DNA of 7,474 nt, taken from NCBI GenBank assembly GCA_946479475.1, contig CAMLGG010000257.1, positions 1 through 7,474 on the forward strand, given 5' to 3'. Below are positions 1 to 6,070 of the stretch, one piece after another. Numbering within the stretch: the first letter of the stretch is position 1; each line of letters begins with the position of its first letter. This stretch comes from an uncultured Ideonella sp. Lineage in GTDB: Bacteria > Pseudomonadota > Gammaproteobacteria > Burkholderiales > Burkholderiaceae. Below the pieces are notes generated by a model. That model was given only the letters and a program-made list of their open reading frames with translations, made no database searches and was not told where the DNA came from. Made by a program: the position numbers and the translations under genes.

Positions 1-198
1 GGTGACCAGTTCGCGCTTGTCCACGAAGAGCGTCAGCGGTCGCTCGGCCGGGATGTGGATGCGGCGGCGGGCACCGTACTCGTCGAGGATCTCGATCTCG
101 CGCAGCAGCGGCTGGCGGGCAGCCGTCATGCGGGGCACACGGGCCGCCCCTGACGAGGGGGGCGCAGGCGGCGGGGAAGCGGGGCGGGCCAGCGTCAT
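1..198 (-). CDS. fdhD: Formate dehydrogenase accessory sulfurtransferase FdhD, N-terminal part (cut by window edge)
   Basis: Only the first 66 codons are visible; the reading frame runs off the left edge without a stop. Residues 24-66 read as the conserved FdhD N-terminus: an E-I-L-D-E-Y-G stretch, then an arginine patch and I-P-A-E-R-P-L-T-L-F-V-D-K-R-E-L-V-T, which is typical of this family. FdhD moves sulfur from the cysteine desulfurase IscS to the Mo/W-bis-MGD cofactor of formate dehydrogenase and is needed for enzyme activity; it acts in the cytoplasm. It starts 9 bp after the preceding 131-aa gene, so it is probably the next gene of the same operon. The start is uncertain. ATG at 198 adds a 23-residue Pro/Ala-rich leader; ATG at 129 would start just before the conserved part. 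Neither has a clear Shine-Dalgarno sequence. I chose 198 because it keeps the tight operon spacing. The family call is confident, the start is not. Confidence 0.85.
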   Translation of the reverse strand, partial: MTLARPASPPPAPPSSGAARVPRMTAARQPLLREIEILDEYGARRRIHIPAERPLTLFVDKRELVT

Positions 199-207
199 CG
201 AGGCAGC

Positions 208-603
208 TTACTTCTTCGGGGCGCTGGCCGCCGCGGCCGGCTGATTCGTGCTGGGCGGCGAAGTGGCCAAGGCTGCCGGAGAGTGGGCGCCGGAGGATTC
301 GATCGGCTTGTTCTCCGGCGTCGCCGGCACGTAGGCGAAGGGGCCCGGGTCCACGCAGGGCGGGGGTGCCGAAGCGGGCGCCGAGGCCGGCTTGCCGGCC
401 TTCTTCGCTTCGGCGAAGTAGGCCGCGGCGACACGATCCTGAGCCTTGCACAGCTGGTAGGCCGCGACGCTGTCGGTCCACTTGGCCTTCGCCGCGGCTT
501 CGGCGGCCTTGGCCTTGGCCTCGTCGCTGGGCGCGGGCAGCTTGGCCCAGGGGGCCGTGCAGGCCAGGGCCAGGATCGCGGTGGTCAGGGCGGCAGGCTT
601 CAT
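208..603 (-). CDS. Uncharacterised exported 131-aa protein of the formate dehydrogenase operon
   Basis: I do not recognise a characterised family. The protein has a short basic N-terminus and a hydrophobic core (about residues 4-20) that look like a Sec signal peptide, with cleavage plausible near A20. C15 sits in A-L-A-C, a poor lipobox, so a lipoprotein is possible but not favoured. The mature part starts with a Lys/Ala-rich, probably helical stretch (about 27-41). A W-T-D-S-V-A-A-Y-Q-L-C-K segment follows (42-53), then another charged helix to about residue 71. The last ~60 residues are Pro/Ala/Ser-rich and probably disordered. Beyond the signal it has two cysteines, C52 and C83, which could form a disulfide if exported. 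A GGAG Shine-Dalgarno sits 8 nt before the ATG, and the gene lies 19 bp after the gamma subunit gene and 9 bp before fdhD. A periplasmic role in assembly or stability of the formate dehydrogenase is inferred from context only. Confidence 0.75.
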   Translation of the reverse strand: MKPAALTTAILALACTAPWAKLPAPSDEAKAKAAEAAAKAKWTDSVAAYQLCKAQDRVAAAYFAEAKKAGKPASAPASAPPPCVDPGPFAYVPATPENKPIESSGAHSPAALATSPPSTNQPAAAASAPKK

Positions 604-622
604 GAGGCGGACTCCAGGCGGT

Positions 623-1744
623 TCAGGCGCGGGCGGCGGGCGGCGTTTGCGGGGTGCCGGGCGCTGGCGGCGACGAGCGCTGCGCGGGGATGCGCCCCGA
701 ACGGATGTCCTCGTACCAGAGCTCGTGGTGCTCGCGCGCCCAGGCCTCGTTGACGTAGCCGTTGCGCATCGCGCTGTAGGCCCCGTGCATTCCGATGGTG
801 CCGATGTAGATGTGGCCGAGGAACATGGCCATCATCAGCACCGCCGCGGTGTTGTGGATCATGTGGGCCAGCTGCATGTCGGCCCGCAGGTAGGGCAGGC
901 CCGGCACCAGCTTGTCCATCACCAGGCCGGAGCCGACGACCGTCAGCCCGAGCACCAGCACGCCGGCCCAGAAGATGAGCTTCTCGCCCGCGTTGAAGCG
1001 GTGCGAGGGGATCTCGCGATCGCTCAGCATTCCCCCGAAATGGGTGAGCCAATGCAGGTCGCCCCGACGGGGCAGGTTGTCGCGGACGAAGGCGACGATG
1101 ATGACCACCAGCGAAACCGCGAACAGCGGCCCGACCAGGTTGTGCAGCGTCTTCAGCGCGTACGTCAGCCAGCCGAAGAGCGTAGAGCCGACCAGGGGCA
1201 GCAGGAAGAACTTGCCGAAGGCCATCACGATGCCCGAGACGGCGAGGGCGACGAAGGCGATGGCGTTCACCCAGTGGGCCGCCCGTTCGAAGGGCGTGAA
1301 GCGCTCGATCGGGCCGGTGCCGTCGTTGGGCGTGTGACCCAGCGCACCCTTGCGCCAGTAGAACAAGGCGATGGCCAGCGTGACGATGACCAGCAGCGAG
1401 CCGCCGTAGGGAATGAGCCAGTCGTTGCGGACCTGCCGCCAGGCCTCGCCGGCATTGGTCCAGCGCGAGCCGGGGTACTTCGTGAAGGGCTGGATCAGCA
1501 CGCCCTTCTCGGCGCCGGGCAGCGAGCTCGTGCCGCCCTGGTCTCGTACCGCGCGCCACATCGGCGCGTTGTTTCCGGGCTGGCTTCGGGCGCGCTGCGC
1601 GTTGGTGTCGTTCGGTTGCGGTTCGGGCGCGGCGGCGGCCGATGCGGCGGCAGGCGCGGGCGCGGCGGGGGGCTGCGCGAGCGCGCCGCCGGCGGCCGCC
1701 AGGAAAGCCAGCGCCAAGGCGCCGGCACGGATCAGGCGATGCAT
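623..1744 (-). CDS. fdhC: Formate dehydrogenase gamma subunit, cytochrome b556 (quinone-reducing membrane subunit)
   Basis: A 373-aa member of the FdnI/FdoI-type gamma family. It anchors the complex in the inner membrane and passes electrons from the Fe-S subunit through two b haems to quinone. The family core spans about 147-350. Likely haem ligands by alignment from memory to E. coli FdnI are H157 (E-R-A-A-H-W), H201 (T-L-H-N-L-V-G-P), H297 (H-M-I-H-N-T-A-A) and H311 (G-H-I-Y-I-G-T); H294 is an alternative to H297. Membrane helices are seen near 110-130, 158-177, 199-220, 256-275 and 297-317. E. coli FdnI has 217 residues and four helices. The extra part here is a cleavable-looking signal peptide (1-23, A-L-A-Q), a Pro/Ala-rich linker (24-44), a soluble domain to about 108 with W-R-Q-V-R-N, and one additional helix. 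The start at 1744 has AGGAGG 7 nt upstream. The open frame extends further upstream to 1990, but that part overlaps the lipoprotein gene in another frame and lacks family similarity. Confidence 0.93.
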   Translation of the reverse strand: MHRLIRAGALALAFLAAAGGALAQPPAAPAPAAASAAAAPEPQPNDTNAQRARSQPGNNAPMWRAVRDQGGTSSLPGAEKGVLIQPFTKYPGSRWTNAGEAWRQVRNDWLIPYGGSLLVIVTLAIALFYWRKGALGHTPNDGTGPIERFTPFERAAHWVNAIAFVALAVSGIVMAFGKFFLLPLVGSTLFGWLTYALKTLHNLVGPLFAVSLVVIIVAFVRDNLPRRGDLHWLTHFGGMLSDREIPSHRFNAGEKLIFWAGVLVLGLTVVGSGLVMDKLVPGLPYLRADMQLAHMIHNTAAVLMMAMFLGHIYIGTIGMHGAYSAMRNGYVNEAWAREHHELWYEDIRSGRIPAQRSSPPAPGTPQTPPAARA

Positions 1745-1769
1745 GGTGACGCCTCCTGGCACGTGCCGG

Positions 1770-2096
1770 TCAGGGGTTCTTGGCGACCGCGGGAGCGCTG
1801 GCCGCGACAGCCGGTGGCGATGCATCCGGTGCCGTGGCAGAGCCGTGGGTCGAGCTGATCCGCGCGTATTCGTTCTGGCCCTGCGTGCGGCCGCGGATCT
1901 GGTTCTGCCAGCTCGCTTCGTCGCCCGTGGCCCAGCCGCTGGCGGTGTAGACCTTGGGCTCGCCAGGGGCGCCGGTCGAAGCCTTGGCATCGGCCTTCTT
2001 CAACGGGCCGGGTTGGGCCTGGGACCGCTCGCCGCATGCCGGCAAGGTCAGGACGGCCGCGAGGGCGGCGGCGAGGGCGATTGGGGTGCGGCTCAT
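1770..2096 (-). CDS. Uncharacterised 108-aa putative lipoprotein between the Fe-S and gamma subunit genes
   Basis: I do not recognise a characterised family. The N-terminus (M-S-R, then hydrophobic residues 5-19) ends in L-P-A-C at 18-21, which fits a signal peptidase II lipobox with C21 as the lipidated residue. C21 is the only cysteine. The mature protein has a hydrophilic, Gln/Asn-rich block at about 48-80 (K-V-Y-T-A-S-G-W-A-T-G-D-E, then W-Q-N-Q-I-R-G-R-T-Q-G-Q-N-E-Y), likely the functional part, and a Pro/Ala/Ser-rich tail from about 88. Its ATG overlaps the fdh3B stop as ATGA, a standard sign of translational coupling, and the gamma subunit gene follows after 25 bp. Position between two structural subunits suggests a periplasmic membrane-tethered accessory factor or an extra small subunit of the formate dehydrogenase; this is inference. 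The residue at lipobox -2 (Pro) is not the most common, so lipidation is likely rather than certain. Confidence 0.75.
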   Translation of the reverse strand: MSRTPIALAAALAAVLTLPACGERSQAQPGPLKKADAKASTGAPGEPKVYTASGWATGDEASWQNQIRGRTQGQNEYARISSTHGSATAPDASPPAVAASAPAVAKNP

Positions 2097-2734
2097 GACT
2101 TGCCTTCCGCGGTGGTCTGCGACGGTGCCGCCGAAGGGGCGCCCTGCGAGGGCTTGCCGTAGGCCGTGCCCCAGCCCCAGACCTCGCTGCCCTTGCCGCG
2201 CACCAGCACCCGGTTGCGGAAGATGTCGGCGACCACGTCGCCATCGCCACCGAGCAGCGCCTTGGTCGAGCACATCTCCGCGCAGGCCGGCAGCTTGCCC
2301 TCGGCCAAGCGGTTGCGCCCGTACTTCTCGAACTCGGCCTGCGAGCCGTTCTCCTCCGGCCCACCGGCGCAGAAGGTGCACTTGTCCATCTTGCCGCGCA
2401 GGCCGAAGGTGCCGTTGCTCGGGAACTGCGGTGCGCCGAACGGGCACGCGTAGGAGCAGTAGCCGCAGCCTATGCACACGTCCTTGTCGTGCAGGACCAC
2501 GCCTTCGTCGGTGCGGTAGAAGCAGTCGACTGGGCACACCGCCATGCACGGTGCATCCGAGCAGTGCATGCAGGCGACCGAGATGGACTTCTCGCCCGGG
2601 ATGCCGTCGTCTATCGTCACCACGCGGCGCCGGTTCACGCCCCAGGGCACCTCGTGCTCCGCCTTGCAGGCCGTGGTGCAGCTGTTGCACTCGATGCAGC
2701 GCTCGGCGTCGCAGATGAACTTCATTCTGGCCAT
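2093..2734 (-). CDS. fdh3B: Formate dehydrogenase iron-sulfur (beta) subunit, FDH3 type
   Basis: A 213-aa ferredoxin-like electron-transfer subunit that carries electrons from FdhA to the cytochrome b gamma subunit. Sixteen cysteines fall in four [4Fe-4S] sets: C13-x2-C16-x2-C19-x3-C23; C55-x2-C58-x4-C63-x3-C67; C87-x2-C90-x2-C93-x3-C97; and C119-x2-C122 with C151-x3-C155. C8 and C71 are additional. The arrangement and the M-A-R-M-K-F-I-C-D start match the FDH3 beta family. It is shorter than E. coli FdnH/FdoH (about 294-300 aa) and lacks their C-terminal membrane helix, ending in a Ser/Ala/Pro-rich tail. It has no signal peptide, so it should cross the membrane with FdhA by Tat piggy-back export (family knowledge plus inference). 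AGGAG lies 7 nt before the ATG at 2734, 13 bp after the fdhA stop. M4 is a possible but less supported start. Its stop overlaps the next ATG. Confidence 0.96.
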   Translation of the reverse strand: MARMKFICDAERCIECNSCTTACKAEHEVPWGVNRRRVVTIDDGIPGEKSISVACMHCSDAPCMAVCPVDCFYRTDEGVVLHDKDVCIGCGYCSYACPFGAPQFPSNGTFGLRGKMDKCTFCAGGPEENGSQAEFEKYGRNRLAEGKLPACAEMCSTKALLGGDGDVVADIFRNRVLVRGKGSEVWGWGTAYGKPSQGAPSAAPSQTTAEGKS

Positions 2735-2747
2735 CGTGTTCTCCTGC

Positions 2748-5738
2748 TCAGGCCGTGGCCCGCTCCACTTGGCAAACGGTCGTCTTGGTCTCCTGCATCA
2801 TCGTCACGCTGTCGTAGCCGTAGGTGGTGGCGGTGTTGATCGCCTCGCCGCGGACGACCGGGTGGGCGCCCTCGGGGTAGTAGGGCAGCATGTCCATGCC
2901 GCCCCAGCGACCCGAGAAGTGGAAGGGCAGGAACACCGTGCCGGCATCGACGCGCTCGGTGACCAGCGCCTTGACCTTCAGGCCCTTGAAGTCGGGTACC
3001 GCCGCCATCGGCGGCGTCTTCACCCACACCCAGTCGCCGTGGCGGATGCCGCGGTCGTTGGCTGCCTTCGGGTTGATCTCGACGAACATGTCCTGCTGCA
3101 GCTCGGCCAGCCAGGGGTTCGAGCGCGTCTCCTCGCCGCCGCCCTCGTACTCGACCAGCCGGCCGGAGGTCATGATCAGCGGGAAGCTCTTGCCGATGTC
3201 GGCGTTCTTCTCCTGCACCGTCCTGTACAGCGTCGGCAGGCGCCAGAAGGCCTTCTTGTCGTCGTGCGTGGGGTACTTGGCGACCAGGTCGGCCCGGGTG
3301 CTGTAGAGCGCTTCCCGGTGCTTGGGAACCGGGTCCGGGAAGTTCCAGACCACCGCCCGCGCCTTCGCATTGCCGAACACGTGGCAGCCGTGGTTCTTCA
3401 TCACCACGCGGATGATCCCGCCCGAAAGGTCGGTCTTCCAGTTCTTGCCCTCGGCGGCCTTCTGCTCGGCCTCGGTGAGCTCGCCCCACCAGCCGAGCTT
3501 CTTCATCAGCACGTGGTCGAACTCGGGGTAGCCGGTGGTCAGGTCGGCGCCCTTGGAGTGGGAGCCGTCGGCCGCCAGCAGCGAGACGCCCTCGCGCTCG
3601 ACGCCGAAGTTGGCGCGGAAGTTCCCGCCGCCGTCCATCACGTGCTTGCTCGTGTCGTAGAGGTTGGACGAGCCCGGGTGCTTGAGAGCCGGGGTGCCAT
3701 AGCAGGGCCAGGGCAGGCCGAAGTAGTCGCCGTCCAGCGAGTAGCCCGTCTCCTTGTCGACCCCGCCCCGGGCGCGCAGCGTCTTCACGTCGAAGACGTT
3801 CATGTTGCGCATGTGGGCCTTCAGCCGCTCGGGGCTCTGGCCGGTGTAGCCGATGGTCCAGCAGCTCTGGTTGATCTCGCGCAGGATGGACTCCGGCTCG
3901 GGTTCGTCCATGCCCTTGATCTTCTGCATCTTGTAGTTCTTGACCAGCTCGGCACCGAAGCCCAGCTTCTCGGCCAGCTGGTACATGATCATGTGGTCCG
4001 ACCGGGACTCCCACAGGGGCTCGATGACCTTCTCGCGCCACTGCAGCGCACGGTTGCTGGCGGTGACGGAGCCGCTGGTCTCGAACTGCGTGGCCGCGGG
4101 CAGCAGGTAGACCGCGCGGTTCTTGTTCAGGTCCTCCGGCTTGCCGGGCATCGCGGCCATCGCGGCCGTGGCCGACGGGTAGGGATCGACCACGACGAGC
4201 AGGTCGAGCTTGTCCATCGCCCGCTTCATCTCCAGGCCGCGCGTCTGCGAGTTCGGCGCATGGCCCCAGAAGAACAGGCCGCGCAGGTTCGAATCCTGGT
4301 CGATCAGCTCGTTCTTCTCGAGCACGCCGTCGACCCAGCGCGAGACCGTCATGCCGGGCTTGGTCAGCATGCCCGGCGCGTACTGCTTCTTGATCCAGTC
4401 GAAGTCGACGTTCCAGACCTTGGCGAAGTGCTTCCACGCGCCTTCGGCCAGGCCGTAGTAGCCGGGCAATGAATCGGGGTTGGGCCCGACGTCGGTCGCG
4501 CCCTGCACGTTGTCGTGGCCGCGGAAGATGTTGGTGCCGCCGCCCGAGACGCCCACGTTGCCGAGCGCCAGCTGCAGGATGCAGGAGGCACGCACGATCG
4601 CGTTGCCGATGGTGTGCTGGGTCTGGCCCATGCACCACACCACCGTGCTGGGCCGGTTCTCGGCCATGATCTTCGCGACCTTGAAGCAGGTCGCCTCGTC
4701 GACGCCGCAGACCTCCTGCACCTTGTCCGGCGTCCAGAAGTTCAGCGCCTCCTCGCGCACCTTGTCCATGCCGTAGACGCGGTCGGCGATGTATTGCTTG
4801 TCCTCCCAGCCGTTCTTGAAGATGTGGTGCATCAGGCCGAACAGGAAGGCGATGTCCGAGCCCGAGCGGATGCGCACGTACTCGTCCGCCTTGGCGGCGG
4901 TGCGGGTGAAGCGCGGGTCCACCACGATCATCTTGCAGCCCGTCTCCTTGGCGTGGAGCATGTGCAGCATGGACACCGGGTGCGCCTCGGCGGCGTTGGA
5001 GCCGATGTACATCGCCGCCTTGGCGTTCTGCATGTCGTTGTAGGAGTTCGTCATCGCGCCATAACCCCAGGTGTTGGCGACACCGGCCACCGTGGTGGAG
5101 TGGCAGATGCGCGCCTGGTGGTCGCAGTTGTTCGAACCCCAGAAGCTGACCCACTTGCGCAGCAGGTAGCTCTGCTCGTTGTTGTGCTTGGACGAGCCGA
5201 CGATGAAGATGGAGTCGGGCCCGCTGGCCTGGCGCAGCTCCTTCATCTTGGCGGAGATCTCGTCGAGCGCCTGGTCCCAGCTGATCTTCTGGTACTTGCC
5301 GTCGACCAGCTTCATCGGCGACTTGAGGCGGTACTCGCCGTGGCCGTGCTCGCGCAGGGCGGCACCCTTGGCGCAATGCGCGCCGAGGTTGATGGGCGAA
5401 TCGAAGACCGGCTCCTGGCGTACCCAGACGCCGTTCTCGACCACCGCGTCGACCGCGCAGCCGACCGAGCAGTGGCCGCAGACGGTTCGCTTGACCTCGA
5501 CCTTGCGCGCATCCGCGGCGGCGGCCGGCTTGTCGTCGGCCGCCCGCGCCTTGCGGACCAGCATCAGCTCGGACGCCGCGATGCCGGCCCCCACGCCGAG
5601 GCCGGAGCGTCGCAGGAAGGCGCGGCGGTCCATGGTGGGCATCGCGCGGGCCACGCCGCGGGCCAGGCTGGCGACGAGGGGGGAAGTCGCGTTGCTGGCA
5701 GCCGCGCCTTGGGCGGGAGCTCTGCGAGTCAGCAGCAT
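2748..5738 (-). CDS. fdhA: Formate dehydrogenase catalytic alpha subunit, Mo/W-bis-MGD, cysteine type, Tat-exported
   Basis: A 996-aa molybdopterin oxidoreductase that oxidises formate to CO2. The N-terminal [4Fe-4S] ligands are C87-x2-C90-x3-C94-x27-C122, followed by K124 in C-A-K-G, the lysine placed between cluster and pterin in this family. The metal ligand is C212 in A-R-I-C-H-S-T-T-V-A-G (codon TGC, 5103-5105), with the catalytic His H213 next to it. E. coli FdnG and FdhF have selenocysteine here, so this is a selenium-independent enzyme. G-S-N-A-A-E-A-H-P follows as expected. The pterin-binding domains occupy about 138-800, and the C-terminal dinucleotide-binding domain about 847-990. 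A Tat signal, D-R-R-A-F-L-R at 37-43, precedes a hydrophobic stretch and A-R-A-A at 64-67, so it acts in the periplasm. The Tat motif is preceded by an unusual ~35-residue extension. The start at 5738 has AGGAG 7 nt upstream, while M33 and M36 have none. Length is close to FdnG (1015 aa). Confidence 0.97.
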   Translation of the reverse strand: MLLTRRAPAQGAAASNATSPLVASLARGVARAMPTMDRRAFLRRSGLGVGAGIAASELMLVRKARAADDKPAAAADARKVEVKRTVCGHCSVGCAVDAVVENGVWVRQEPVFDSPINLGAHCAKGAALREHGHGEYRLKSPMKLVDGKYQKISWDQALDEISAKMKELRQASGPDSIFIVGSSKHNNEQSYLLRKWVSFWGSNNCDHQARICHSTTVAGVANTWGYGAMTNSYNDMQNAKAAMYIGSNAAEAHPVSMLHMLHAKETGCKMIVVDPRFTRTAAKADEYVRIRSGSDIAFLFGLMHHIFKNGWEDKQYIADRVYGMDKVREEALNFWTPDKVQEVCGVDEATCFKVAKIMAENRPSTVVWCMGQTQHTIGNAIVRASCILQLALGNVGVSGGGTNIFRGHDNVQGATDVGPNPDSLPGYYGLAEGAWKHFAKVWNVDFDWIKKQYAPGMLTKPGMTVSRWVDGVLEKNELIDQDSNLRGLFFWGHAPNSQTRGLEMKRAMDKLDLLVVVDPYPSATAAMAAMPGKPEDLNKNRAVYLLPAATQFETSGSVTASNRALQWREKVIEPLWESRSDHMIMYQLAEKLGFGAELVKNYKMQKIKGMDEPEPESILREINQSCWTIGYTGQSPERLKAHMRNMNVFDVKTLRARGGVDKETGYSLDGDYFGLPWPCYGTPALKHPGSSNLYDTSKHVMDGGGNFRANFGVEREGVSLLAADGSHSKGADLTTGYPEFDHVLMKKLGWWGELTEAEQKAAEGKNWKTDLSGGIIRVVMKNHGCHVFGNAKARAVVWNFPDPVPKHREALYSTRADLVAKYPTHDDKKAFWRLPTLYRTVQEKNADIGKSFPLIMTSGRLVEYEGGGEETRSNPWLAELQQDMFVEINPKAANDRGIRHGDWVWVKTPPMAAVPDFKGLKVKALVTERVDAGTVFLPFHFSGRWGGMDMLPYYPEGAHPVVRGEAINTATTYGYDSVTMMQETKTTVCQVERATA

Positions 5739-5739
5739 G

Positions 5740-5780
5740 AGGTGTCTCCTGGTGGCCGCCCCGGCCGTGCCGGAGCACCT
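5740..5780 (-). promoter_or_regulatory. Predicted RNA hairpin covering the fdhA ribosome binding site
   Basis: On the minus strand AGGTGCTCC (5780-5772) can pair with GGAGACACCT (5749-5740), giving nine base pairs with a single bulged A. The loop between them holds a second four-pair GGCC/GGCC hairpin. The GGAG in the right arm is the Shine-Dalgarno of fdhA, which starts at 5738. The pairing is visible in the sequence; a role in translational control is inference, and GC-rich DNA does produce chance hairpins. No T-run follows, so it is not a typical intrinsic terminator. Confidence 0.4.
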
Positions 5781-5796
5781 GGGTGGGGAGGGGAAA

Positions 5797-6039
5797 TCAG
5801 ACCTTGGCGGTCTGGTAGTAGCGCTGGACGTGCGCGCTCAGGCGGTAGCCGCCGCCTTGCGACGAGCCGCCGTCGGCGGGCTCCTGCGGGGTTGCGCTCT
5901 CGGGCGCCTGCACGAGGGGCAGGGCCGCCGCGGTCGCGGCCAGGGCACCGGCGGTGCCCACGCCGGCGAACAGCCTGCGGCGCGAGACGGGCGGCGACGA
6001 TTCAGTCGCCGGGCCGGATGGGTTGGGACGATGAGCCAC
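5797..6039 (-). CDS. Small Tat-signal protein of formate dehydrogenase operons (TIGR02811-like)
   Basis: An 80-aa protein with a twin-arginine motif, S-R-R-R-L-F at 19-24, followed by an Ala-rich hydrophobic stretch (to about 43), a Pro/Glu/Gly-rich linker and the ending Y-R-L-S-A-H-V-Q-R-Y-Y-Q-T-A-K-V. This small size, the Tat signal and the Y-R-L-x-x-H-x-x-x-Y-Y-x-T-A ending match the family named for formate dehydrogenase regions and Tat targeting (TIGR02811, from memory). Members usually sit just before the catalytic subunit gene, as here; a role as accessory or small subunit is presumed, and the mechanism is not established to my knowledge. I chose the GTG at 6039 because GGAGG lies 7 nt upstream. 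The in-frame ATG at 6090 would add 17 residues, has no Shine-Dalgarno, and the added part does not look like this family. It is the first gene of the operon; fdhA follows after 58 bp. Confidence 0.85.
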   Translation of the reverse strand: MAHRPNPSGPATESSPPVSRRRLFAGVGTAGALAATAAALPLVQAPESATPQEPADGGSSQGGGYRLSAHVQRYYQTAKV

Positions 6040-6046
6040 GGAACAC

Positions 6047-6051
6047 CCTCC
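6047..6051 (-). promoter_or_regulatory. Shine-Dalgarno GGAGG that fixes a GTG start
   Basis: On the minus strand GGAGG is followed by seven bases and then GTG at 6039. It is the strongest ribosome binding site near the 5' end of the small Tat gene and decides in favour of the GTG over the ATG at 6090, which has no comparable site. Confidence 0.7.
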
Positions 6052-6070
6052 AAAGGCGGTTGGAGCCGCC
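6048..6070 (-). promoter_or_regulatory. Two mutually exclusive hairpins next to the ribosome binding site of the small Tat gene
   Basis: On the minus strand GGCGG (6070-6066) pairs with CCGCC (6059-6055) around the loop CTCCAA. The same CTCCAA (6065-6060) can instead pair with TTGGAG (6053-6048), which holds most of the GGAGG Shine-Dalgarno. The two pairings cannot form together: one leaves the ribosome site free, the other hides it. Seen in the sequence; a switching role is inference, and each stem is only five or six pairs. Confidence 0.3.

Noticed and set aside
1758..1767. Perfect 10-base palindrome GGCACGTGCC between the lipoprotein and gamma genes
   Set aside because: Too short to assign to a regulator, has no loop to act as a hairpin, and palindromes of this size are expected by chance in GC-rich DNA.
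1745..1990. N-terminal extension of the gamma subunit frame up to 1990
   Set aside because: It overlaps the lipoprotein gene in another frame, is Arg/Pro-rich shadow sequence, and the ATG at 1744 has AGGAGG and a proper signal peptide after it.
2544..4472. 642-codon plus-strand open frame opposite fdhA
   Set aside because: It is antisense to a clear, full-length catalytic subunit, has His/Val/Leu/Arg-biased composition typical of reverse-frame reading in GC-rich genes, and shows no recognisable domain. The same holds for the 521-codon frame at 4515-6080 and the 458-codon frame at 482-1858.
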